64,000 bases of DNA. It comes from Lachnospiraceae bacterium (lineage in GTDB: Bacteria > Bacillota > Clostridia > Lachnospirales > Lachnospiraceae). The notes under the pieces were generated by a model that saw only the letters and a program-made list of their open reading frames with translations, searched no databases and was not told the origin of the DNA. Both the position numbers and the translations under genes were made by a program. Below, piece after piece: positions 17,711-27,777 of the stretch. The stretch is from contig JAAVXK010000037.1 in the NCBI GenBank assembly GCA_022790615.1, forward strand, positions 1 through 64,000, read 5' to 3'. Each line of letters opens with the position of its first letter. Within the stretch, counting starts at the first letter, position 1.

Positions 17711-19955
17711 CCTTAACGGTCTCGTCAAGCCCTTTCTCACCCGCAAAATAACTATCGATATCACCTTTTATTATCTCATATTCTTCAAACACATACGGTC
17801 TGTACACAGCTTTCTTAAGAAGCTCTTTTACTACATCGGCGTCCTCTTTCTTTGCAGGTTCAGAGACTATTCCGTTCATTATGTGCGAACCGTCGCTGTG
17901 CGGAGCGCTCTCTTTTCTAAAAATCTTCTCAAACCCATCCTTTGACGCGTTCATCGATACAATATCAGAATCGTCATCTTCATCTGTAATTATTTGTTTT
18001 ATAAAATCCCATGCCTCATCCTTATACTCCGAAGACGAAAACACTCCGAGGCCCCCACCGGCAACATATACACCGCTATCGGAGTCTGACGGGTATCCTA
18101 TAAACATTTCATCATCACCAAACACCGTTCCATATATCTGTACGTCGGCTCCTGTGGATATATATGCTTTTTCAAGCAGAAGTTTTCCTTCCTTTATAGG
18201 CTGTATATGGTCTCCCATATCGTAGTCGTCAAACATGTCGCCGTTTTCAAAACCTGAACAGAACTCTAATAATTTCCTGAACTTATCGCTGTCAAACGAA
18301 CATCGACCTTCGTCCCAATCCATGTAGTTTCCCATATCCTGCCCCAAAAGCGTAAAACACAGTCCCTGTTTCGAAGTATTTGCAAATATCTTTGTACCCT
18401 CCGGTTTGGATTTGTAATATTCAATAAATTCATCAACGCTCCATCCGTCGTCAAATTCCGACAGGTCTGACTTTTTACCGACAAGGACGTCTATAGAAAA
18501 TGAATTGCTTATGAAATAATTTTTATTATTCACACTGACCGCGTCAAGATATCCGTCAAGGAAAAAGTCTTCATTCACAACATCATCATTTTTTATATAT
18601 GGGGACAAATCTTCTAATAATCCCCTTGCAATAAAATTATTAATTCCCATTGCATCATTAAGCAAAATAACATCCGGCACATTGCCTGAAATAATATCAT
18701 ACTTCATCTTATCAATTCCGTCAGCATACTTCCCGTATGAAACATATTCAACCTTGTATTTTTCATTACTGCGGTTTAACTTTATAATGGCTTTTTGCAG
18801 CATGTCGTTGTCATAGTAGCTTGCAACTTTAATGAGCGGCCTGTCATCATCTGACGCATCCTTTTTCTCTATAAAACCCGCCATAACATTTTCTAAATCT
18901 CCGATTGAATCCCCGTCATTGTACATGCAAAATATGTTTCCGTTTTTACACATGCACACAAATATTACATGACTGCCTAACAGGCCGCAATCCATCCATT
19001 CACAGATTTTGCTCTCAGTTCCAGTCGAACTGTCATAAGTTGACAACTCCCTGTTATCATTTATTAAAAATGAACTGCCGCCGGTATATAACGTATAATC
19101 TCTGTATATATCATCCGTTCCATTAACAATGCCGTCAATCTTCGGGCCCTGCGAACCTTTTTCCATATCAATGTACATTGCCGACGTATGAATATCCGTA
19201 TCCGTCGTACCATCCTCATACGTGACAATTGGCCTGTCGTCCGCATCAAGTGTAATATCTTTTACTCTCATATCCCTGAAATCATAGTTTGATGCGGCCG
19301 AACCGTCCGGATTGAATCTGTACAGCACAGCGCCTTCATTCTCAAAGGATTCATATAAAATATATATGTCGCCCTGACTTGCTATCCTGCAGTTTTTAAT
19401 CATACCGTTATCGGAAAGCTTACTTGTATCCATCTGAATATCGCATGTATCCTGTATTTGTCCGTCCGGCGCGTAAAGATATCTTTTTAAAGTACTTGCA
19501 AGCTCTCTTCCTCCGTCGTCTATAATACTGCTTCTAATAATAACGGATATGTTTCCGTTATCATCCGCACTCACAGCTTCTAACCACTCGGATTTGTACC
19601 GGTCGCTTTCAACATTGCCATTATCATCCGTATTTATCTGAAAAAGCTCGGTCACACTTCCATCAGCCAAATCACACATGCACATATAATTTTTGTTAAT
19701 ACCCTTAGAGTCATCATACTCCCCCTCGGTAACATAATACACTTTATCGTCCCGTACATAGATGCATCCCGCGTTACCAGGCGCCAATCGGTTATCTCCT
19801 AATGTAAAGCTCTCGCTAAATACGTATTTGTCGTCGTCATCCCTGCTTTCGACGTTATCATTTTTACTGCAGGCCGCAAGCGAAACTACGCATATCATTA
19901 CCAGAAAAACGAATATAGTCTTTGTAACAGATGTGTAAAAATTATTCTTCATCAT
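17667..19955 (-). CDS. Large lipoprotein with solute-binding-protein domain (paralogue 1)
   Basis: A lipoprotein of 762 residues. The signal peptide ends in the lipobox SLAAC. Residues after about 30 to 375 have no family I recognise; they hold repeated short strand patterns (for example DDKVYYVTEGEYD, GDIYILYESFE), which suggests a beta-propeller. The second half (about 380-762) looks like a family 1 extracellular solute-binding protein: IKVASYYDNDML, then GNVPDVILLND and late segments such as AWDFIKQIITDED. It probably binds a ligand at the cell surface. The start at 19955 has GGAGG ten bases upstream. The gene follows its paralogue by 108 bases; the shared end DRM-KYVNEN shows duplication. 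No permease gene is adjacent. Confidence 0.85.
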   Translation of the reverse strand: MMKNNFYTSVTKTIFVFLVMICVVSLAACSKNDNVESRDDDDKYVFSESFTLGDNRLAPGNAGCIYVRDDKVYYVTEGEYDDSKGINKNYMCMCDLADGSVTELFQINTDDNGNVESDRYKSEWLEAVSADDNGNISVIIRSSIIDDGGRELASTLKRYLYAPDGQIQDTCDIQMDTSKLSDNGMIKNCRIASQGDIYILYESFENEGAVLYRFNPDGSAASNYDFRDMRVKDITLDADDRPIVTYEDGTTDTDIHTSAMYIDMEKGSQGPKIDGIVNGTDDIYRDYTLYTGGSSFLINDNRELSTYDSSTGTESKICEWMDCGLLGSHVIFVCMCKNGNIFCMYNDGDSIGDLENVMAGFIEKKDASDDDRPLIKVASYYDNDMLQKAIIKLNRSNEKYKVEYVSYGKYADGIDKMKYDIISGNVPDVILLNDAMGINNFIARGLLEDLSPYIKNDDVVNEDFFLDGYLDAVSVNNKNYFISNSFSIDVLVGKKSDLSEFDDGWSVDEFIEYYKSKPEGTKIFANTSKQGLCFTLLGQDMGNYMDWDEGRCSFDSDKFRKLLEFCSGFENGDMFDDYDMGDHIQPIKEGKLLLEKAYISTGADVQIYGTVFGDDEMFIGYPSDSDSGVYVAGGGLGVFSSSEYKDEAWDFIKQIITDEDDDSDIVSMNASKDGFEKIFRKESAPHSDGSHIMNGIVSEPAKKEDADVVKELLKKAVYRPYVFEEYEIIKGDIDSYFAGEKGLDETVKVIQDRMEKYVNENK

Positions 19956-20063
19956 ATTCCCAATACCTCCAAACATCAAATAATATTTTATTTGCCCGGA
20001 CTTCGTACATGTAACTTTATATAGAATACCTGGTTGCGCAATCAGGTACAAAGCTTTGTTTTA

Positions 20064-22385
20064 TTACCGGTTTTCATTGACATATTTGCCTACCCTGTCC
20101 TGCAGTACGCTTATAAGTTCGTCAAGTGTCTTACGTCCTTCAAAATAATCGTTCAGTCCGGATTCCACAATTAACAGTACCCCGCTGTTATCCGTTTTAA
20201 TAACTGAACTTTTAATAAGCTCGCGGATAAGCTGAATCACATCTTCACTGTACATACCCACGCTATACTCAAAACCGTTCATACTGCCGGTTCCCTTGAA
20301 AGGCTTTACAACCGTTCCGTCTTCCTCCGTATATTTTTCAGTTGCAGTCAGACGCTTTGCCAATTTGTCAAATTGTTTTTTCCCTGATGGTATTCCGGTA
20401 TCAAAATACTGAATTTCATTATCTGAATAATCTGTTATCACGCTTTTAACGAAATCCCACGCCGCATCCTTCTCTTTTGACGAAGAAGTTATCGCCAGCG
20501 AAGACGACAACGGTATTACACACGCTTTCTTTTTGTCCGTCGAAGGATATCCAATAAATCTTATGTCATTATCAAACAATGCCATATTCATACTCAAATC
20601 ATCTAACTCTGAGGAAATCATTGTATTGTTAATCAAAATTTTGCCCTCATGAATCTGCTTGTTGACCTCACCGTAGTCATACCATTCTTCATAATTTGAA
20701 GAAAATTTGCCAAGGAACCCGGCCATCTCCCTGAATTCATCACTGTCAAAGCCTACCGTTCCGTTCTCCCAGTCTATATAATCATCAATAAAGGGTTCAA
20801 CCAATATTCTAAACAACTCATCTCTTGAATTCATAATATGGAAAATAGTTCCCTCGGGCTTGGAATTATAATATTCAATCATGTCATGTATTGTCCATCC
20901 ATCCTTATACTTCTCGGTATCCGACTCCTTTGCGACAATAGTGTCAAGTCTAAAGTTTTTTATCGCATAATACTGCTTTCCGTCCACCGCAATCGCATCA
21001 TACAGACCGTCTATATAATAATCCTTACTAAACACATCGTCTTTTTCCATATACGGCGCCAAATCCTCAAAAAAACCCTTATTGATATAATTCTTAACAT
21101 CAACACCCGATATATCCAGAACATCCGGAATGTTTCCGGCAATTACATCTTTGGCAAACGTGTCAATCGGATTGGTCGATTTGTCATAACTGACCAGTTC
21201 AACCCTGTAATCGGCGTTAGATTTATTATAATTGATTACATTTTGTTCCATTGTATGTCTGTAGTCATCCTCTGTGTTGAGCACGGCACACGTTATAACC
21301 TTTCTCCCTGTTCCTTCTTTTAATTTGTCCAATATGCCAAACTTTAAATTAATTAACCCCCTGTCCAAACATTCGCAAAACAATCTTCCGTCTTCCAACG
21401 GTATAATTTTGTCGACAAAACTTCCAATCATTCCGGTGTTAGTCCAGTCAAAGAGAAACGTCACGCTCTGTTCTTTGGCATTATATGCACACAGACCCGC
21501 CGTATCTTTTATATAACATGTAACATCTCCCCGGCCGTTGTATATTTTTGAAGTTACTCCGCCCCCATGCTCATCTGCGGAAAATTTGTATTCGCCCTCT
21601 AAATCATTAATTATGACGGTTTCACCACATACTCCTTTTTCAAAATCAATGTAAGTGTACGCAAGGCCGTCCGAACCGTTCGTCTCAACGGCCAATTGAT
21701 TCTCATTATCAAAAAACATGCCGTCTACATACCTATTTTCAAACTTAACGCTTGCATTCACATTGCAGTCGGAATCACATCTGGCAATATATGTTTCATG
21801 TCCTTCTTCTTTCTTACATGAAACATACACCTCGTCATCCTGCCCAATCCTGGTCCGTTCAATTTGGAATCCTTCCCCGAAAGCCGTTGTCATTTTATCT
21901 GTGAACGATATGGTGGATACATCTGTACCGTCCATCATTTTTGTGACCATTATATCGCTCACTCTACCTTCAATCGATTCACTATACAATACTTTTATTT
22001 GATTTTGTTTTGTAACAAAGAATTCCACAATGGATGTAGGATTTTGTATATCGCAAAGCATGATATCCTCGCCGCTGTCTGTTTTGTATTGGCGAAGCTG
22101 TCCTTTATCGTGTTCCCGCACCCATTCTTCATCATAAGATTCCTCATCTGCCATATCAGTCTCGGGATATGAATATGCGATATAATACAGGTCGCTGCCA
22201 TTTAAATATGATTTGTACACTTCACCGTTTTCACTATTCAGTTCAAACTCATTATATACATACATTTCTTTTTCCGTTATGTCACCACTGTTCGTCCCTT
22301 CTTTATTGCTGCCGCCGCAGCCTGACATGGTTATTACCCCCATAAACAGCACGATACACATAAGTGCCGAAATTATCTTTTTCAT
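20064..22385 (-). CDS. Large lipoprotein with solute-binding-protein domain (paralogue 2)
   Basis: A lipoprotein of 773 residues with signal peptide and lipobox TMSGC. As in its neighbour, the first half is probably a beta-propeller-like region and the second half (about 385-773) is a family 1 solute-binding domain, with GNIPDVLDISG, AWDFVKSVITDYS and the end QDRVGKYVNEN. The ATG at 22385 has GAGGAG seven bases upstream. It lies 109 bases below the histidine kinase gene and has its own predicted promoter there, but may also be read from the regulator promoter. As no ABC permease is near, it may act as the extracellular sensor for the kinase; that is inference. Confidence 0.85.
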   Translation of the reverse strand: MKKIISALMCIVLFMGVITMSGCGGSNKEGTNSGDITEKEMYVYNEFELNSENGEVYKSYLNGSDLYYIAYSYPETDMADEESYDEEWVREHDKGQLRQYKTDSGEDIMLCDIQNPTSIVEFFVTKQNQIKVLYSESIEGRVSDIMVTKMMDGTDVSTISFTDKMTTAFGEGFQIERTRIGQDDEVYVSCKKEEGHETYIARCDSDCNVNASVKFENRYVDGMFFDNENQLAVETNGSDGLAYTYIDFEKGVCGETVIINDLEGEYKFSADEHGGGVTSKIYNGRGDVTCYIKDTAGLCAYNAKEQSVTFLFDWTNTGMIGSFVDKIIPLEDGRLFCECLDRGLINLKFGILDKLKEGTGRKVITCAVLNTEDDYRHTMEQNVINYNKSNADYRVELVSYDKSTNPIDTFAKDVIAGNIPDVLDISGVDVKNYINKGFFEDLAPYMEKDDVFSKDYYIDGLYDAIAVDGKQYYAIKNFRLDTIVAKESDTEKYKDGWTIHDMIEYYNSKPEGTIFHIMNSRDELFRILVEPFIDDYIDWENGTVGFDSDEFREMAGFLGKFSSNYEEWYDYGEVNKQIHEGKILINNTMISSELDDLSMNMALFDNDIRFIGYPSTDKKKACVIPLSSSLAITSSSKEKDAAWDFVKSVITDYSDNEIQYFDTGIPSGKKQFDKLAKRLTATEKYTEEDGTVVKPFKGTGSMNGFEYSVGMYSEDVIQLIRELIKSSVIKTDNSGVLLIVESGLNDYFEGRKTLDELISVLQDRVGKYVNENR

Positions 22386-22407
22386 ACAATCACTCCTCAT
22401 ACATTGG

Positions 22408-22435
22408 AATATATTATCTAAATATGGATTGACAA
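22408..22435 (-). promoter_or_regulatory. Predicted promoter of the lipoprotein pair
   Basis: Minus strand TTGTCA (22435-22430), 16-base spacer, TATATT (22413-22408), between the kinase and the first lipoprotein gene. Confidence 0.5.
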
Positions 22436-22494
22436 ATTATAAATATAATGCCAATTAATATAATAATACTGCCATTTCAAGATTAAAATATTAA

Positions 22495-24363
22495 TTAGCA
22501 ATCAGAGTCTTGTTCCCGCACAACTTCAAAGGATACTTTTACCATAAACATATCCATGCATGTTTCTATTTTAAAGGTTCCTTTGCATGCCTCCGTAAAA
22601 CTTTTCGCTATCGAAAGTCCCAGTCCACTCCCGCCGTCCGAGCGCGAAGCATCGCCCCTTACAAATCTTTCAGTGAAGTCTATGGAATTCGATATACTGT
22701 TTTTAGATGTATTGGCGATACATGCCATTACAACATTATTTTGTTCTGACAAGGTTATATGCACCCTTGAGCCGGGCAATGAGTATAGCAGCGTATTCTG
22801 TATAAGATTCTGAATTACCCTGTACATCCTGTTGCCATCCGCCTCTATATATGATTTTTTTTCCGGTATATCCAGTATAATAGTAATTTCACTTTTATTA
22901 ATGGCTTCCTGCATATCCGCTACAGTCTGCGATATAAGCCTTCCAAAATCAATAACCTTCATATCTATTGGAAGCTGTCCGGACGATGCCTTGCTTATAT
23001 CAAACACATCGGCAACAATGCATTTTAACCGCTCTGATTTGTTGTCAATAATATTGACATAATCCACGGCGTAATCCGGAAGTTCTTCCTCTTTAAGAAG
23101 CTTTATATAACTGATTATAGATGTAAGCGGGGTCTTAATATCGTGCGAGACATTCGTCACCAGCTCAACCTTCATGCGCTCGTTTTTAAGGCTGTCTTCT
23201 ACAGCCGCCGACATATCCTTCGCCATTACCTTGATATACATATAGGCAAACAGACCAAGTATAAGAAATACAACGGCACATACCAAAATTCCAGAATATA
23301 TTTTCCACTGTCCCGTAGCCACCATCACCGATATTGCCATACAGGCAAGCAGCGCCATTATGTCCACAAACATAAATAAAAAGAAGTTTTTCTTATTCTT
23401 TGCAGTGTAACCGGAGCCAAAATCTTTTTGAAATATACGATAGAATATTCCGCCTATCAGACGCGCCATCCTTATATAAATACCGCTTACAAAAAAAGCC
23501 GCCGCACAAAATATAATACCCGCTACAAGAAACATACGCCTTGATACATTCGCATCGGTAACTTCCTCCACACCTTGGGCAATAAAATACGAAGCATTCA
23601 TATCAAACCATCCGTCGGAATCCGATAAAACACTGGCGTCACTAACATTTTTGTTGTAAAAATGCGCAATGGTGTTCGCGTTATATCTCGAAAGTATACT
23701 TTCATAATACTGCGGCTTCTTAATCGCATATATTACAACTTCTACCGTATCAAGTTTCTCTGTAACCTGAAAATTTTCGTAACCCGGTACATACCAGTCG
23801 TCCTCGCTATAGTAACCGTCGCCATATACGTCTGTTTCCACGCCCCCCTTAAATATGCTGACGCGCCCGTTTTTATATCTTAGCTCATAATTGTATCCGC
23901 TCGGACATCGAATTGCGGACGGCCTTGGCCAGTCATAATTACTGTATATGATACTTCCCTTGCTTATCACGGCATAGGCTATGTTCTTATCATACTTTAT
24001 GGCCTTATTATATATTTTTCCGACCATATGGTTAGTATTCTGATAGTTCTCTTCATAAGGCATGGAATTAAAATAATAAGAACTTACGTCTCCCGTATTG
24101 CCCTCGCTAAAAGAATATATGCTAAAGCACCTTCCGTTTACTCCCATCGACAGCAGCGTGGCAAGCCTTTTTTCCATAAATGTTTTGAATTCAATCGTGT
24201 CCTGATAATTGTAATCGAAATCTAATACGTCGAATCCATATTTATCGGACATATATAACTGCATATGTACAGACAGTCCGATACCGACTCCCACGCATAT
24301 TACTCCCAAGACTGTTAATAATATTGCTAACTTATTTTTCAACCTTCTCAATTTTGTAGCCAA
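22495..24363 (-). CDS. Membrane sensor histidine kinase
   Basis: A two-component kinase of 622 residues. One membrane segment (about 12-34), an extracellular sensor domain (about 35-270) and three further membrane segments (about 276-300, 325-350, 355-377) precede the catalytic part. The phosphorylated His is H407 in VSHDIKTPLTS. The ATP-binding HATPase domain follows, with an N box (QNLIQNTLLY), where the usual NAxKY is altered, and the glycine-rich GGSGLGLSIAKSF. The frame begins with TTG at 24363, which overlaps the response regulator gene by 32 bases; the true start is uncertain. It should sense an outside signal, perhaps with the two lipoproteins, and phosphorylate the regulator. Confidence 0.93.
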   Translation of the reverse strand: MATKLRRLKNKLAILLTVLGVICVGVGIGLSVHMQLYMSDKYGFDVLDFDYNYQDTIEFKTFMEKRLATLLSMGVNGRCFSIYSFSEGNTGDVSSYYFNSMPYEENYQNTNHMVGKIYNKAIKYDKNIAYAVISKGSIIYSNYDWPRPSAIRCPSGYNYELRYKNGRVSIFKGGVETDVYGDGYYSEDDWYVPGYENFQVTEKLDTVEVVIYAIKKPQYYESILSRYNANTIAHFYNKNVSDASVLSDSDGWFDMNASYFIAQGVEEVTDANVSRRMFLVAGIIFCAAAFFVSGIYIRMARLIGGIFYRIFQKDFGSGYTAKNKKNFFLFMFVDIMALLACMAISVMVATGQWKIYSGILVCAVVFLILGLFAYMYIKVMAKDMSAAVEDSLKNERMKVELVTNVSHDIKTPLTSIISYIKLLKEEELPDYAVDYVNIIDNKSERLKCIVADVFDISKASSGQLPIDMKVIDFGRLISQTVADMQEAINKSEITIILDIPEKKSYIEADGNRMYRVIQNLIQNTLLYSLPGSRVHITLSEQNNVVMACIANTSKNSISNSIDFTERFVRGDASRSDGGSGLGLSIAKSFTEACKGTFKIETCMDMFMVKVSFEVVREQDSDC

Positions 24364-25036
24364 TACCCCACACCACCTTCAAATATTCCGGCTCCTTCGG
24401 ATTCAGTTCAATTTTTTCCCTAATTCGCCTGATGTGAACCATAACCGTATTTTCCGAAGCAAAACTATCTTCCTCCCATACCCTCTCAAATATTTCCTCC
24501 GCCGGAAATACTCTTCCAAGATTTTTCATGAGAAGCTCGATAATTTTAGTTTCCGTTGCGGTCAGTTTCACAGCTTCGCCGTCGACATAAAGCAATTTTT
24601 CCTCTTCCGAGTACGCAAGCCTTCCGTTCTTAATTGCCTTACTTCCAAATTCCGACTCCCTGCCCCCAAGCATCGTGTATCTTCTAAGCTGGCTTTTAAT
24701 TCTGGCGACAAGCTCCTGCGGGTTATATGGTTTGGTTATATAATCGTCCGCCCCTATGGATAACCCAAGTATTTTATCGCTGTCCTCGCTCTTTGCGCTT
24801 AAAAGTATGATAGGTATGTTGCGTCTTTCACGTATTCTCATTATTGCGGACAGGCCGTCCAATTTTGGCATCATTATATCCAGTAAAATAAGGTCAACCT
24901 TGTTTGCGGCAAGCATATCGAGCGCCTGCTCGCCGTCATATACTGTAAACACCCTATAGCCTTCTTTCTCTAAGAGAATTTTTATAGCTGACACAATCTC
25001 CCTGTCGTCATCAGCCACCAGAATACTGTCTGACAT
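24332..25036 (-). CDS. OmpR-family response regulator
   Basis: A DNA-binding regulator of 234 residues. The receiver domain (1-115) has the acidic pocket ADDD at 8-11, the phosphorylated D53 in LLDIMMP, and Lys at SAKSED. The C-terminal winged helix (about 130-232) has the OmpR/PhoB pattern, ending VWGIGYKIE. I use the ATG at 25036 because family members begin here; an ATG at 25048 lies only two bases behind AGGAGG. Its promoter carries 11-bp-spaced TTGTAAG boxes, a usual layout for OmpR-type sites, so it is likely autoregulated. The same boxes stand before the lipoprotein/ABC operon at 53.2 kb. Confidence 0.95.
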   Translation of the reverse strand: MSDSILVADDDREIVSAIKILLEKEGYRVFTVYDGEQALDMLAANKVDLILLDIMMPKLDGLSAIMRIRERRNIPIILLSAKSEDSDKILGLSIGADDYITKPYNPQELVARIKSQLRRYTMLGGRESEFGSKAIKNGRLAYSEEEKLLYVDGEAVKLTATETKIIELLMKNLGRVFPAEEIFERVWEEDSFASENTVMVHIRRIREKIELNPKEPEYLKVVWGIGYKIEKVEK

Positions 25037-25068
25037 AATATTGCCCATTGCCTCCTTGTCTTAAGACA

Positions 25069-25130
25069 TCTATAATATATGTAATAATTTTTACAGAAAA
25101 GTAAATATAATTCTTACAATTTTCTTACAA
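25069..25130 (-). promoter_or_regulatory. Promoter with tandem TTGTAAG operator, two-component operon
   Basis: On the minus strand TTGTAAGAA occurs twice (reverse complements at 25122-25130 and 25111-25119), exactly 11 bp apart. A third, weaker box (CTGTAAA, 25096-25090) overlaps the -35 region. -10 TATAGA lies at 25074-25069 with -35 TCTGTA 17 bases upstream. The boxes overlap the 3' end of the rRNA methyltransferase gene. A near-identical set lies at 53195-53256. Confidence 0.7.
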
Positions 25131-26513
25131 AACCCTCCAGCCGGAATGATATTTGTTTTTAAGCATTCCGCCTGCAAGTTTTCCCCATCCGAGCGGAAAT
25201 CCGTCAACACAGAACAAACGCCATCCCTTTCCGTTTGCTTCCCCGGACGTAAGGCTGAGCGTCTCCCCCTTCAGATACTTTAATACACGCGCGTCATCAC
25301 CCGGAAGCGTAATACATTCTTTATATTCACCCCGCCTTATAGCCATCGCAAGCGCCTGGCTCGGCTCAAACCTCTTTTTCAGGCAGTCTCCCATATACAA
25401 ACCGTTTCTTAAAAATCGCATTCCTTTGAGACCAGCCGTTTTTTCAGGCATATAAAAAAGCCGTTCTCCCTGCAGTTCAAGTCTGCTCTCATCGATATCC
25501 CATTCAAGATTTTCCGCAAACTCAAAAAAATACGCAAGGCTTTTTAGCATATTTTTATCCGTTCTCCTGATACTGCCGTCAAGTCCGCGTCCGGAATCAC
25601 ATACGCCGTCTTTCTGTAATAGTGCAAGAAAATGGCCCTCCCCGTTCATTCTGTGCGGCCATATTCTTACGCATTTTTTCAAATTGGGATTGCCTGAGCC
25701 CCACTCGGGGCGTCCGGTGTCGAATCCTTCATATCCTTCTATATCTATCAGTTTCAGCTCTGGAAACCTGTCTATTATGTAATCTATCGAGCGCTCGTCC
25801 TCCTCCGGCGAAAACGTACACGTGGAGTACAGCATCTTTCCACCGGGCTTTAGCATATGCACGGCCGGAACAAGTATTTCCCTTTGAAGCTTCGCGTAAT
25901 AATCCACCCCGTTCGAGACGTAGCTCTTAATAACCGACGGCTCTTTTCTGAACATTCCTTCACCGGAACAGGGAGCGTCCAAAAGAATCCTGTCAAAGAA
26001 CTCCGGAAAATACTCTGCGAGCCTTGCAGGAGTCTCATTTACCACAAACGGATTGACAATCCCGAACAGTTCTATATTTTTGAGCAGCGCTTTCGCCCTG
26101 GAACTGCTTATGTCGTTGGCGACAAGCACTCCCTTCCCGCCAAGCTTAACGCCAAGCTCGGTGGCCTTTCCCCCGGGCGCCGCGCACAAATCAAGCACCG
26201 CGTCATACTCCCTTATATCGAGCCTGTCAGCGGGAGTCATCGCGCTCGGCTCCTGCAGATAATACAGTCCCGCATGGTAATACGGGTGCTTCGCGGGCGA
26301 TACGTTGTTCCCGTCATAATAATAACCGTTTCTTATCCACGGAATTTTTCGTATCGCAAACGGCGCAATCTTCTCAAATTCTTCACACGATATTTTTGAC
26401 GTATTGACTCTGAGCCCGTACATTCTCTCTTCATCATAGCTTCTTAAAAAAGCAGGGAACTCCTCAGTGAGAAGTTCCTTCATTTTCTCCATAAATTGTT
26501 CAGGCAGCTGCAT
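25125..26513 (-). CDS. RsmB/RsmF-type rRNA cytosine-5 methyltransferase
   Basis: An SAM-dependent enzyme of 462 residues that puts a methyl group on carbon 5 of a cytosine in 16S rRNA. The SAM-binding motif AAPGGK is at 111-116, the PC motif (DAPCSGEGMF) has Cys182, and the TC motif (STCTFSPEED) has the catalytic Cys232, as in the NOL1/NOP2/Sun family. The C-terminal third (about 320-462), with GLKGMRFLRNGLYMGD and GWRLFCVDGFPLGWGK, fits the RsmF-type C-terminal and PUA-like domains. AGGAG lies six bases before the ATG. Its stop lies inside the operator of the following response regulator gene. Confidence 0.92.
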   Translation of the reverse strand: MQLPEQFMEKMKELLTEEFPAFLRSYDEERMYGLRVNTSKISCEEFEKIAPFAIRKIPWIRNGYYYDGNNVSPAKHPYYHAGLYYLQEPSAMTPADRLDIREYDAVLDLCAAPGGKATELGVKLGGKGVLVANDISSSRAKALLKNIELFGIVNPFVVNETPARLAEYFPEFFDRILLDAPCSGEGMFRKEPSVIKSYVSNGVDYYAKLQREILVPAVHMLKPGGKMLYSTCTFSPEEDERSIDYIIDRFPELKLIDIEGYEGFDTGRPEWGSGNPNLKKCVRIWPHRMNGEGHFLALLQKDGVCDSGRGLDGSIRRTDKNMLKSLAYFFEFAENLEWDIDESRLELQGERLFYMPEKTAGLKGMRFLRNGLYMGDCLKKRFEPSQALAMAIRRGEYKECITLPGDDARVLKYLKGETLSLTSGEANGKGWRLFCVDGFPLGWGKLAGGMLKNKYHSGWRVL

Positions 26514-26562
26514 ATTGATCTCCTATTGTATTTACTCTTAAAATAAAATCAAACATTCGGTT

Positions 26563-27684
26563 TTAATCCGTCAGCGCCTCGGGATTCAGGCACTCCAGTT
26601 CCGGCAGAACGAATCTGCCGTCCTTTCTAACAAGCACGTCGTCAAAGTATATCTCCCCTCCTCCGTACTCGGGCGTCATGATAAGGACAAGGTCCCAGTG
26701 AATTGAAGAACTGTTGCCGTTCGGAGCCTCATCGTAACAGTTTCCCGGCGTAAAGTGAATGGAACCGCTTATTTTCTCATCAAACAATATATCTTTCATC
26801 GGTTTTGTCACATACGGATTAACGCCTATGGCAAATTCCCCGACATATCTTGCTCCCGCGTCCGTGTCAAATATCTCATTTATTTTATCAGTATGGTTGG
26901 CTGTTGCCTCGACTATCTTTCCATCCTCAAAACGCAGGCGCACGTCCTCAAATGTCACGCCCTGGTATAAGGACGGTGTGTTGTATTGTATTACTCCGTT
27001 TACTGAATCCCTGACAGGCGCAGTGAATACCTCGCCGTCCGGTATATTCATATGGCCCGCGCATGGTATTACCGGTACGTCCTTTATCGAAAATGACAGG
27101 TCTGTTCCGTTTTCACATACGAGTCTTACCCTGTCCGTCCTCTCCATCAGACTGACAAGAGGCTTCATGGCCTCCTCCATTACCGAATAATCAAGGTTGC
27201 ATACCTTAAAGTAATAGTCTTCAAACGACTCAAGACTCGTGTCCGAAAGCTGCGCCATCGCGCTGTTCGGGTATCTTAAAACAACCCATCTGGTCTTTGG
27301 AACACGTATATCCGTGTGTACGGGCTTTTTATAGTACAGGTCATAGAGTTTCATCTGCTCGGAAGGTACGTCCGCGTGCTCCGACACATTCTCTGCGCCC
27401 CTTACGCCGACATAGCAATCCATCTGCTCCATCTCGCGGCAGGAAAGCTCAGCCATTAATGTAAGCTGTTCTTTCGTACAGTTAAGAAGCACCTCGCGCA
27501 ATACACGCTGGTTCGTATAATGCGGAAACGGTATTCCCCCCGCCCTGTATACCTCTTTTATAATCTGTCTCGCAAGAGCCTCCGTTGCCTCTCCTATATA
27601 ATCAATATAAACTTTGTCGCCTTTCTTAACTCCCATTGAAAAATTAACCAGATTGTCCGCAAGTTTCTCAATTCTTGAATCCAT
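26563..27684 (-). CDS. M29-family metallo-aminopeptidase
   Basis: A cytoplasmic peptidase of 373 residues, like AmpS/PepS, that removes N-terminal amino acids from peptides with two bound metal ions. Features of the family are the opening DSRIEKLADNLVNFS, the central metal-binding Glu in ANIPDGEVFTAP-type context (here HMNIPDGEVFTAPV), and C-terminal GSIHFTPGNCYDEA followed by IHWDLVLIM with His and Asp ligands. The start at 27684 matches the family; GTG and TTG codons upstream are possible. It is monocistronic or follows the exported protein gene 93 bases upstream. Confidence 0.93.
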   Translation of the reverse strand: MDSRIEKLADNLVNFSMGVKKGDKVYIDYIGEATEALARQIIKEVYRAGGIPFPHYTNQRVLREVLLNCTKEQLTLMAELSCREMEQMDCYVGVRGAENVSEHADVPSEQMKLYDLYYKKPVHTDIRVPKTRWVVLRYPNSAMAQLSDTSLESFEDYYFKVCNLDYSVMEEAMKPLVSLMERTDRVRLVCENGTDLSFSIKDVPVIPCAGHMNIPDGEVFTAPVRDSVNGVIQYNTPSLYQGVTFEDVRLRFEDGKIVEATANHTDKINEIFDTDAGARYVGEFAIGVNPYVTKPMKDILFDEKISGSIHFTPGNCYDEAPNGNSSSIHWDLVLIMTPEYGGGEIYFDDVLVRKDGRFVLPELECLNPEALTD

Positions 27685-27777
27685 ATTCCGCACCAAACCT
27701 TTCTTTTTTCCATTTATGATTTAAATTTATAATATTTTTTTCTTTTCTGATTCTTTAGCCCTTCTTTTGCTTTGCTT

